A DNA stretch of 6,534 nt from JBKJUK01 sp046590705 (GCA_046590705.1 JBKJUK010000282.1:1-6534); one strand, 5' to 3'. Counted from the first letter of the stretch, positions 1 to 5,247 are shown. Numbers and translations: made by a program. The notes: a model not told the origin generated them from the sequence alone.

Positions 1-575
1 GTTTCAACAGAGCGAAAAAAGAGTCGCTGAGAGTCGCGGTCGGAGTGACCCCCCTTCTGAAAGCGCACAAGCTCGAAGAAGCGATCTCGTTTACGAAGGA
101 CAAACAATTCAAGCACAGCCATCTGGCGAGGGTACTGGCGGCCGGACTCACAGAATTTCAGTACGAAAAAAGTCAGGAACTTCCAGCGGATTTCGACCTG
201 GTTGCTTCGGGACGACGCGCAATCGAACGCGAGACTCTCATGACCACCGCCGAGATGAAGAAAGGTCTCGGCAACCTCGCCACCATCTCCACCACCGCGC
301 CATTCATCGGTCTGTTTGGTACGGTCATCGGTATCATCAACGCCTTCCGCGGGATGGCAGCCAGCGGATCGGGCGGACTCGGAGCAGTGTCGGGCGGTAT
401 CGCCGAAGCACTGGCTACTACGGCCTTCGGGCTCTTCGTGGCCATTCCAGCGGTCTGGCTGTACAACTACTTTCAGGGCAAGATCGAACGCTTCCAGGTG
501 GAGATGGCCAACGCCTCATCTGAACTCATTGAGTACTTCATCAAGAACGAGTCGCGCGTCAAAGCGTCGAGGTAG
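1..575 (+). CDS. exbB: ExbB/TolQ/MotA-family proton channel subunit, N-terminus cut by window edge
   Basis: Inner-membrane proton channel subunit that, with ExbD, couples proton-motive force to a TonB- or TolA-like partner. The reading frame is open to the left edge (first complete codon at 3), so the GTG at 45 is internal and the true start lies upstream. About 190 residues are visible. A cytoplasmic stretch with LLKAHKLEEAI and a conserved HLARVLAAGL segment is followed by two long hydrophobic helices: one around ISTTAPFIGLFGTVIGII, the other around ALATTAFGLFVAIPAVW. These are the two conserved transmembrane helices of the MotA/TolQ/ExbB domain. The missing N-terminus should carry the first helix. 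The stop TAG (573-575) is 6 nt before the first exbD, so the genes are probably co-transcribed. ExbB and TolQ cannot be told apart from this fragment; ExbB is preferred because no tol-pal genes are visible. Confidence 0.92.
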   Translation, partial: FNRAKKESLRVAVGVTPLLKAHKLEEAISFTKDKQFKHSHLARVLAAGLTEFQYEKSQELPADFDLVASGRRAIERETLMTTAEMKKGLGNLATISTTAPFIGLFGTVIGIINAFRGMAASGSGGLGAVSGGIAEALATTAFGLFVAIPAVWLYNYFQGKIERFQVEMANASSELIEYFIKNESRVKASR

Positions 576-581
576 GCCCGC

Positions 582-1001
582 ATGTCATTCGGTGTGAACA
601 GCGGTTCGGATGGAGTACAGGGTGACATCAATGTCACGCCTCTCGTCGATGTATGCCTGGTTCTGCTCATCATCTTCATGGTGGTCACGCCGATGCTGCA
701 GTCGGGAGTCGATGTGCTGCTGCCAGCTGGTCCGCACTCGGCAAAGAAGCCGGGTGACAAGAGTGATCTCACCGTGTCCATCAAGGCCGATGGGACGGTG
801 TTCGTCGGCAAGGACTGGATCCCGGACAAGGATCTCCTGCGCTATCTCGAGGCGGAGTATGCGCGGGATCCGGCGCGGGCGGTCATGCTCAAAGCCGACA
901 AGCGCATCAACTTCGGGAAGGTCCGCATGGTGATGAAGGCGGCCAACGACGCCAGATTTACACAGGTCGCAATTCTCACCGAGAACCAGCAGGCGCAATA
1001 A
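582..1001 (+). CDS. exbD: ExbD/TolR-family biopolymer transport protein, first paralogue
   Basis: Single-pass membrane partner of ExbB, 139 residues, a normal length for the family. A short cytoplasmic N-terminus leads to the signature DINVTPLVDV (residues 15-24) and one transmembrane helix (about 23-39, CLVLLIIFMVVTPML). Asp23 matches the single essential membrane Asp of ExbD/TolR, which takes part in proton transfer. The rest is a periplasmic ExbD domain with a lysine/proline-rich linker (about 50-60). The ATG at 582 follows a GAGG Shine-Dalgarno (569-572) 9 nt upstream, inside the end of exbB. The stop TAA at 999-1001 is also the first three bases of the heptamer array that follows. It is one of two tandem exbD paralogues, which share the signature but diverge strongly in the periplasmic part. 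Confidence 0.95.
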   Translation: MSFGVNSGSDGVQGDINVTPLVDVCLVLLIIFMVVTPMLQSGVDVLLPAGPHSAKKPGDKSDLTVSIKADGTVFVGKDWIPDKDLLRYLEAEYARDPARAVMLKADKRINFGKVRMVMKAANDARFTQVAILTENQQAQ

Positions 1002-1057
1002 CCAGTAGCTAGTAACCAGTAGTTAGTAACCAGTAGTTAGTAACCAGTAACCAGTAG
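999..1057 (+). repeat. Heptanucleotide array, TAACCAG/TAGTTAG type (block A)
   Basis: Uninterrupted 7-nt-period array between the two exbD genes. The units read TAACCAG, TAGCTAG, TAACCAG, TAGTTAG, TAACCAG, TAGTTAG, TAACCAG, TAACCAG, then a partial TAG. Paired units make a 14-nt higher-order repeat (999-1012, 1013-1026, 1027-1040). The array starts exactly on the stop codon of the first exbD. It ends 19 nt before the Shine-Dalgarno of the second exbD, so it forms almost the whole intergenic spacer. Every frame fills with TAA/TAG, so it is not coding. The same family recurs in blocks B and C near selC. Confidence 0.93.
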
Positions 1058-1087
1058 AAGGGCGCAGTGCGCAAACGGGAGCAATTC

Positions 1088-1501
1088 ATGAATGCAGGCG
1101 GTAACGGGCTGCAGTCCGATATCAATGTGACGCCACTGGTCGACGTCGTTCTGGTGCTGCTCATCATCTTCATGGTCGTGACACCAATCCTGCAAATGGG
1201 ACTCGATGTCGAGGTTCCGCCGAAAGTCGAAGTGACAGGACCGACTCCTCCCTCGGCCCAGGACCAGCTGGTGGTCACAGTGAAGCCGGACGGGATCTAC
1301 CTGAACGCCTCGCGCGTGGGTGACGCCAAAGGCCTTCGTGAACGACTGGCCCCCATTCTGCTCGGACGTCCCGAGCCAGAGCGAATCGTCTTCGTGAGCA
1401 GCGACGACAAGATCGCCTTCGAGCAGTCAGTGATGGCCATGGACGCGGCCAGGGAAGCAGGCGCGCTCAAAGTCGGTTTTCTCACCGATCCGCCGAAGTG
1501 A
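1088..1501 (+). CDS. exbD: ExbD/TolR-family biopolymer transport protein, second paralogue
   Basis: Second ExbD-type subunit, 137 residues from ATG 1088. DINVTPLVDV is at residues 11-20, with the membrane Asp at 19. One transmembrane helix spans about 19-35 (VLVLLIIFMVVTPIL). A proline-rich linker (about 44-56, PPKVEVTGPTPP) and a periplasmic ExbD domain follow, ending LKVGFLTDPPK. ATG 1088 is preferred over the in-frame GTG 1067 for two reasons: GGGAG (1077-1081) sits 6 nt ahead of it, and the resulting N-terminus aligns in length with the first paralogue. The gene is separated from that paralogue by the heptamer array but is probably in the same operon. Its final codon and TGA stop (GAAGTGA, 1495-1501) are a unit of the next heptamer array. 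Two ExbD paralogues may form mixed dimers in the channel or serve different partners; this is inference. Confidence 0.94.
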   Translation: MNAGGNGLQSDINVTPLVDVVLVLLIIFMVVTPILQMGLDVEVPPKVEVTGPTPPSAQDQLVVTVKPDGIYLNASRVGDAKGLRERLAPILLGRPEPERIVFVSSDDKIAFEQSVMAMDAAREAGALKVGFLTDPPK

Positions 1502-1606
1502 GAATGTAGAAGTGAGAATGTAGAATGGAGAATGTTGAATGGAGAATGAAAGGGGACCTTGATCCTCTCCACATTCTCCATTCTGCATTCTCCATTCTGC
1601 ATTCTT
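1495..1606. repeat. GAATGNN heptamer array forming a 33-bp inverted repeat, possible terminator
   Basis: The left half is heptamers starting GAA: GAAGTGA (1495), GAATGTA, GAAGTGA, GAATGTA, GAATGGA, GAATGTT, GAATGGA, GAATGAA, ending at 1550. The right half is the complement as CATTCTC, CATTCTG, CATTCTC, CATTCTG, CATTCTT (1572-1606). Arms 1516-1548 and 1572-1604 pair over 33 positions with only a few wobbles or mismatches. The 23-nt loop contains a further small stem (1551-1556 with 1563-1568). The transcript would fold into a very long hairpin between exbD and selC. It could terminate or stabilise the exbBD message, but there is no clean U-tract, so terminator function is only a possibility. 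Confidence 0.9.
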
Positions 1607-1615
1607 CTCTAGAAT

Positions 1616-1713
1616 GGAGGCGAATGGGGTCCGGCGGCCCCCGCGGTCTTCAAAACCGTTGTTTCGGCGCGGAAGCGTCGAAAGGTTGGTTCGACTCCGA
1701 CACGCCTCCGCCA
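1616..1713 (+). tRNA. selC: tRNA-Sec (selenocysteine), anticodon TCA
   Basis: A 98-nt tRNA with the bacterial selenocysteine tRNA architecture. The acceptor stem is 1616-1623 with 1702-1709: seven Watson-Crick pairs plus an A-A mismatch at the eighth position. The D stem is unusually long at 6 bp (GGGGTC 1626-1631 with GGCCCC 1636-1641) with a 4-nt loop. The anticodon stem 1643-1647/1655-1659 carries loop CTTCAAA, with anticodon TCA at 1650-1652. The long variable arm is a 9-bp stem (1662-1670/1675-1683) capped by GGAA. The T stem is 1685-1689/1697-1701 with loop TTCGACT. Discriminator G1710 is followed by an encoded CCA. The long D stem, long variable arm and UCA anticodon together separate it from tRNA-Ser and from stop suppressors. 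SerRS and SelA would charge it and SelB would deliver it at UGA codons; none of these genes is in the window. No separate promoter is evident in the repeat-filled upstream sequence. Confidence 0.96.
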
Positions 1714-1719
1714 TTGAGG

Positions 1720-1754
1720 CAGTAATTAGTAGTCAGTAGCCAGCAACCAGTAGT
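1720..1754 (+). repeat. Heptanucleotide array, CAGTAGC type (block B)
   Basis: Five 7-nt units begin 6 nt after the CCA of selC: CAGTAAT, TAGTAGT, CAGTAGC, CAGCAAC, CAGTAGT. The family and orientation match block A. Bases 1734-1753 are complementary to 1805-1824 of block C over 20 positions with one mismatch, so B and C can fold into a stem around the 50-nt spacer. That spacer (1755-1789) holds further CAGT fragments and nothing else I recognise. The fold could form the 3' end of the selC transcript. Confidence 0.88.
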
Positions 1755-1789
1755 GAGAGTTCGATAGTCAGTCAGCTACGCTCACGAAC

Positions 1790-1924
1790 CTACTGGTTAC
1801 TGACCTACTGGTTACTGGCTACTGGTAACTGGTAACTGGCTACTGGCTACTGGTTACTGACCTACTGGTTACTGACTACTGTTACTAATCTACTAGTTAC
1901 TTGCTACTAACTACTAACTCCTGC
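1790..1924 (-). repeat. Heptanucleotide array, CTACTGG/TTACTGG type (block C, inverted)
   Basis: About 19 units with 7-nt period and consensus (C/T)(T/A)ACTGG, the reverse complement of the A and B units. Examples are CTACTGG (1790, 1805, 1819, 1840, 1847, 1862), TTACTGG (1812) and TAACTGG (1826, 1833). Single extra bases at 1804, 1861 and 1889, and one missing base near 1881, shift the phase. Units become more degenerate to the right (CTACTAG, TTACTTG, CTACTAA), ending just before pilD. No credible coding frame crosses it. Confidence 0.92.
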
Positions 1925-1933
1925 CTCTCCAGC

Positions 1934-1939
1934 TACAAT
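1934..1939 (+). promoter_or_regulatory. Candidate -10 box (TACAAT) for a near-leaderless pilD transcript
   Basis: TACAAT ends 8 nt before the pilD ATG at 1948, in a stretch with no Shine-Dalgarno. If used, transcription would begin at or just before the start codon, giving a leaderless or near-leaderless message. No convincing -35 lies 16-18 nt upstream, where the heptamer array sits, so the call is weak. Confidence 0.3.
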
Positions 1940-1947
1940 CACGCCGC

Positions 1948-2748
1948 ATGTTCTATCTGCTTCTGACCTACGCCATTGTTCTCGGCGCAATCGTTGGGAG
2001 TTTCCTCAATGTCGTCATTCACCGCTATCCGCTCGGTGAGTCGATCGTCTTTCCCGGAAGCCATTGTCCCGGCTGTAGCGCCGCCATCAAGGCCTGGGAC
2101 AACATACCGCTGATCAGTTACCTGCTCCTGCGCGGCCGCTGTCGCGCGTGTCATACGTCCATCTCCGCTCGTTACCCTCTGGTGGAGGCAGCCAACGCGT
2201 CGCTCTACGGCGCGGCTTTCGTCTTCACCGCTCACGAGCCGATGCTGTTCTTCCCTCTGGCAGCAATCCTGTCGATGACCATCGTCCTGATCTACATCGA
2301 TCTGGACATTCAGATCCTCCCGGATGCGATCGATCTCCCTGGCATTCTGCTCGGGATGGTTCTAGGCTTTCTCGGAGCCGGCCAGCTCACCGACCTGACA
2401 CTCGCCTCAAGCCTTCTCGATTCCGTTTGCGGGGCCGCGCTCGGAGGCGGAATCATTCTGATGATCGCCTGGTCCTACAAAGTTTTTCGAGGAATCGAAG
2501 GGATGGGTCAGGGCGACGTGAAAATGATGGCCATGATCGGAGCAACGACGGGCTGGCGAACGGTGCTGCCGGTACTCTTTCTCGCTTCCCTGGTGGGAGC
2601 AGCGGTCGGAATTACACTGGCGCTGCGAACAAACCGGAACCTGCAGTTCGCCCTCCCTTTCGGTGTTTTCCTCGGATTGGCCTTCATCCTCGCCATATTT
2701 TTCGGAGGAACGATGCTCACTTTCTACGACTCACTCCTGCTGCGCTGA
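1948..2748 (+). CDS. pilD: Type IV prepilin peptidase / N-methyltransferase (A24 family)
   Basis: Bifunctional inner-membrane aspartic protease that cleaves the short leader of type IV prepilins and type II secretion pseudopilins and methylates the new N-terminus. It has 266 residues, the usual length. The N-terminal domain has GSFLNVVIHRYP (17-28) and a zinc-type tetracysteine motif, HCPGC (Cys40, Cys43) and RCRAC (Cys65, Cys68), as in bifunctional enzymes. The A24 protease core has IDLDIQILPD (117-126, likely catalytic Asp118) and GMGQGDVKM (185-193), whose Asp190 is the GxGD catalytic residue. Several hydrophobic helices span the rest. ATG 1948 is chosen because it begins a canonical N-terminal helix; no Shine-Dalgarno is seen. 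The gene is not beside pilB or pilC here, but three likely substrates are encoded at 5248-6534. It converges with the histidine kinase gene. Confidence 0.95.
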   Translation: MFYLLLTYAIVLGAIVGSFLNVVIHRYPLGESIVFPGSHCPGCSAAIKAWDNIPLISYLLLRGRCRACHTSISARYPLVEAANASLYGAAFVFTAHEPMLFFPLAAILSMTIVLIYIDLDIQILPDAIDLPGILLGMVLGFLGAGQLTDLTLASSLLDSVCGAALGGGIILMIAWSYKVFRGIEGMGQGDVKMMAMIGATTGWRTVLPVLFLASLVGAAVGITLALRTNRNLQFALPFGVFLGLAFILAIFFGGTMLTFYDSLLLR

Positions 2749-2764
2749 GTTACGCAAGAAATGT

Positions 2765-2846
2765 GTAGGGGCGCGTTGCGCGCGCCCGCCCTCCCGTGCA
2801 CTTCAGAATACACACCGGGGAGCGGGCGAACGCAGTTCGCCCCTAC
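2765..2846. repeat. Double-hairpin GTAGGGGCG...CGCCCCTAC repeat, possible bidirectional terminator
   Basis: An 82-bp element bounded by 9-bp perfect inverted termini: GTAGGGGCG (2765-2773) and CGCCCCTAC (2838-2846). It holds two hairpins of identical geometry, each a 7-bp stem with a 5-nt loop. The first is GGGCGCG 2769-2775 with CGCGCCC 2781-2787; the second is GGGCGAA 2824-2830 with TTCGCCC 2836-2842. It lies between the convergent pilD and histidine kinase genes, and its right end supplies the TAG stop of the kinase. The layout resembles REP/BIME-type palindromic repeats. It may stop transcription from both sides, though U-tracts are absent. Confidence 0.8.
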
Positions 2847-4306
2847 GCTTCGGGAGTGATCTCTCCATCCGCCGAGCCCGAAGTCCAGGGAAGCGTCAGC
2901 CGGAACGTCGTGCCGTCCGGTCCGGAACTCACCAGTTCCACCTTCCCGCCGTGAAGTGCTGCGATCCATTGCGCGATCGACAAACCCAGACCCGCGCCAC
3001 TGCCACCAACGGCTTCACCGCGCGGGCGAGATTTGTCAGCACGATAGAACCGGTCGAATACGTGCGGCTGCGATTCGAGCGGGATCCCCGTACCGCTGTC
3101 CTCGACCTCCAGAAGGCAGGAATCGTCACCTACGAGAATCGTCACAATGACGGTCCCGCCGCGCGGTATGTGCTTGAGCGAATTGCCGAGCAGGTTCAGG
3201 AGGAGCTGGCGAATCAGAATCTCGTCACCGACAACGACCGCTTCAGCGTCGCACCTGAGGGTCATGCTGATCTGCTTCTCAGCTGCAAGTGAACGGAGTC
3301 CGCGAAACGTGTCTCTCACGAGTTCATCGAGATCGAACAGATTGCGCCGCAGCGGATAATTGCCTGAATCGGCTCTGGCCAGCATCAGCAGGTTCTCGAC
3401 AATCCCTGTGAGACGCTCTGCCTCGTCGAGCACAATGTCGAGCGACTCCTGATATTCACCGGCCGGTCTGTCGTCACGAAGCAGTGCGATTTCGGCCTCG
3501 CCTCGGATGATCGCAATGGGCGTCCTCAGTTCGTGCGAGGCGTCAGCCATGAACGACCGCTGCTGGATGAAGGACGCCTCCAGCCGGGACAGAAGATGGT
3601 TCAGCACTCCTGCCAGCTGGGCCAGTTCGTCCCCATTCTGCGGCGCGTCGATACGAGAGCTGAGATGGTTCGCGTCGATCTCGGCAGCCTGCCTGCTCAT
3701 GCGTGCGATCGGCAGGAGACTACGCATCGCCAATAAATATCCGATGATTGCGGAGAGGGCCAGGGCAAGCGGAAAGGCCAGGTAGAACGCGCGCCGGATC
3801 TGGGTGAGCGTTTCATTTTGTTTCTCTAGCGGCCGGGAGACGATGATCAGCAGGTCGCGTCCTCCTACCTGCATCGTGACCACGTACGCCCGCGCTTCGC
3901 GGCCGGGGTTGCCGAAACTCGCGAATCTCGACCCTGGAGAACCGACCAGCAGTGCGGACAGAGGCAGCGATCGCACCGAATCATCCTCTTCAGATGCTGC
4001 TTCAGAGGTGGCGATCATCCCTCTATTCGGTTCGAAGAGTGAAATCCGGCGCTCTCTGAACCGCAGCTCCCCTACGGCTTCGGCCGCCCGTTGCTCGGCG
4101 TCGGCTCCTGATCTACCTCGGGTTGCTCGCCGAATGGCCTGCACGCTCGCTTCCGCGCTCTCCTCGAGCGAGGCATCGAAGCTCCTGCGAAATTCGCGCG
4201 ACAGATACGCGTAGCTCACGGTCGCGAAAACCGAGATGATCACCGCCAGCATCACCGAGTACCAGAGTGTGAGCGTAAGACGGATCGAAAGCTGCCTGGT
4301 CTTCAC
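2843..4306 (-). CDS. Membrane sensor histidine kinase (HAMP, HisKA, HATPase)
   Basis: 487-residue sensor kinase, partner of the adjacent OmpR-type regulator. The first transmembrane helix (about 11-34) is followed by a periplasmic region of about 135 residues with no recognisable sensor motif. The second helix (about 173-194) leads to a HAMP linker (about 195-247). The HisKA box FMADASHELRTPIA carries phospho-acceptor His258. The HATPase domain has an N box (NLLGNSLKHI, Asn375), G1 (VEDSGTGIP, Asp403), F box (FDRFYRAD, 417-424) and G2 (GSGAGLGLSI, 435-444). All catalytic boxes look intact. The start is GTG at 4306, overlapping the regulator stop as GTGA with AGGAG just upstream, which indicates translational coupling. 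The overall plan resembles CusS/heavy-metal-type kinases, but the signal cannot be read from sequence. The stop TAG (2843-2845) falls inside the GTAGGGGCG repeat. Confidence 0.95.
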   Translation of the reverse strand: MKTRQLSIRLTLTLWYSVMLAVIISVFATVSYAYLSREFRRSFDASLEESAEASVQAIRRATRGRSGADAEQRAAEAVGELRFRERRISLFEPNRGMIATSEAASEEDDSVRSLPLSALLVGSPGSRFASFGNPGREARAYVVTMQVGGRDLLIIVSRPLEKQNETLTQIRRAFYLAFPLALALSAIIGYLLAMRSLLPIARMSRQAAEIDANHLSSRIDAPQNGDELAQLAGVLNHLLSRLEASFIQQRSFMADASHELRTPIAIIRGEAEIALLRDDRPAGEYQESLDIVLDEAERLTGIVENLLMLARADSGNYPLRRNLFDLDELVRDTFRGLRSLAAEKQISMTLRCDAEAVVVGDEILIRQLLLNLLGNSLKHIPRGGTVIVTILVGDDSCLLEVEDSGTGIPLESQPHVFDRFYRADKSRPRGEAVGGSGAGLGLSIAQWIAALHGGKVELVSSGPDGTTFRLTLPWTSGSADGEITPEA

Positions 4307-5043
4307 TCCTGCTCACCGCCTGTTCGCTTTCGGTCCGCTCGCTCGCTCGCGAGCATCGACTCAGCTCGGCCGGCATCCTGTTCAATGACATACCCAACTC
4401 CCCTCTTGGTGTGGATCAGAGGAGACTTCGAGCCATCGTCGATTTTGCGCCGGAGACGATTGATGTAGACGTCAATGACATTCGAGAGAGGATCGAAACT
4501 CTCATCCCAGACATGTTCCGAGATCTCATCGCGCGAGATCACTCGGCCGGCGTTTCGGACCAGGTACTCGAGCAGCGCGTACTCTTTCATGGTCAGAGAA
4601 AGCGGCAGGCCCGCTCGTGACACTTCCCGTCGCCGGGTGTCGATGACCAGATCTGCGATGTTCAGGTTCGTCGAATGGAGGAGAGTGCCACGACGCAGCA
4701 GCGCCCGCAGTCGCGCAACCAGCTCGACGAATTCGAATGGCTTGGTCAGATAGTCGTCGGCTCCGGCGTCCAGTCCCCTCACCTTGTCAGCGAGATCGTC
4801 TCGAGCGGTGAGCATCAGTACCGGAATGAGGATACCCAGAGCCCGCGCCCGCCGGCAGACCTCGAACCCGTCGGGTGCAGGGATCATCACATCCAGCACG
4901 ACAGCGTCGTAGGAATTGAGTTCGAGAAGCTCGAGCGCGCTCTCCCCGTCACCTGCAAGATCGACGGCGTAGGCATGCTCGCGCAGCCCCCGCGAGAGCA
5001 GGGCCGCGAACCGCGCGTCATCTTCTACGACCAGGATTCGCAT
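4303..5043 (-). CDS. OmpR/PhoB-family response regulator
   Basis: 246-residue DNA-binding regulator, first gene of the two-component operon. Receiver domain (1-115): acidic pocket Glu7-Asp8-Asp9, phospho-acceptor Asp51 (AVVLDVMIP), Thr79 (LTA) and Lys101 (TKPF). The C-terminal winged helix (about 125-222) has LTMKEYALLEYLVRNAG, the recognition-helix segment SNVIDVYINRLRRKID, and the wing IHTKRGVGYVIE. A hydrophilic tail of about 23 residues after the wing (AGRAESMLASERADRKR and on) is longer than usual. In the DNA this tail includes three tandem copies of a tetranucleotide (4337-4348). ATG 5043 begins the canonical MRILVVEDD. No strong Shine-Dalgarno is seen. The operon is divergent from the minor pilin genes, so autoregulation and control of the pilins are both plausible, but this is inferred from position only. 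Confidence 0.96.
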   Translation of the reverse strand: MRILVVEDDARFAALLSRGLREHAYAVDLAGDGESALELLELNSYDAVVLDVMIPAPDGFEVCRRARALGILIPVLMLTARDDLADKVRGLDAGADDYLTKPFEFVELVARLRALLRRGTLLHSTNLNIADLVIDTRRREVSRAGLPLSLTMKEYALLEYLVRNAGRVISRDEISEHVWDESFDPLSNVIDVYINRLRRKIDDGSKSPLIHTKRGVGYVIEQDAGRAESMLASERADRKRTGGEQE

Positions 5044-5128
5044 GGTATGGGGGCGCCATCCCGGTCGACATCATTTTTCCCGGCCGAAGGGCCAGCCGGC
5101 GCCACCGCGCGGTTCAACCGTTGGACAG

Positions 5129-5155
5129 GCTCATCGCGATTCATGCTCTATTCAT
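5129..5155. promoter_or_regulatory. Direct repeats with 10-11 bp spacing in the divergent intergenic region, candidate regulator site
   Basis: Between the response regulator (starts 5043, minus) and the first minor pilin (5248, plus), ATTCAT occurs at 5139-5144 and again at 5150-5155, an 11-bp period. A related GCTCAT lies 10 bp further left (5129-5134). OmpR/PhoB-family dimers typically bind tandem half-sites spaced 11 bp apart, so this is a candidate site for the adjacent regulator. The surrounding 5044-5247 region has no gene. Possible -10-like TAGTCT (5167-5172, plus) and TAGACT (minus, 5173-5168) overlap, but neither has a good -35. Confidence 0.4.
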
Positions 5156-5247
5156 CTTCCCTGGTCTAGTCTACCGCTCAACGTCCCCGCCAGGTCTGAA
5201 AGAGCGTTGAACGCGACGAGCCCTCCGGCCCGTCACAAGAGGTGATG

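Noticed and set aside
45..47. GTG at 45 as the exbB start
   Set aside because: The frame is open to the left edge, and a start here would drop the first transmembrane helix expected in the family.
1067..1069. GTG at 1067 as the start of the second exbD
   Set aside because: ATG 1088 has a GGGAG at good spacing and matches the paralogue's N-terminal length.
1616..1713. tRNA-Ser or opal suppressor reading of the tRNA
   Set aside because: The 6-bp D stem with 4-nt loop, 9-bp variable arm and extended acceptor are selenocysteine tRNA features, not those of serine tRNAs.
1297..1725. Small open frames on both strands across the GAATGNN array (e.g. peptides starting MQNGECRMENVE or MENVEWRMKGD)
   Set aside because: They are translations of the heptamer hairpin and selC; the near-repetitive peptides have no start signals and overlap a tRNA.
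999..1924. CRISPR array
   Set aside because: Units are contiguous 7-mers with no unique spacers and no cas genes, so this is a short-period tandem repeat.
1616..1924. tRNA-associated integrated element or att site at selC
   Set aside because: selC is a known integration site in enterobacteria, but no integrase gene or duplicate of the tRNA 3' end is seen here.
2663..3359. Plus-strand frames across the end of pilD and the kinase 3' part
   Set aside because: They run antisense to the conserved HATPase boxes and through the GTAGGGGCG repeat; no domain is recognised.
5111..5213. Scattered CAACG/CGTTG inverted motifs in the divergent intergenic region
   Set aside because: The half-sites are only 4-7 bp with mismatches and irregular spacing; chance occurrence is likely in this composition.
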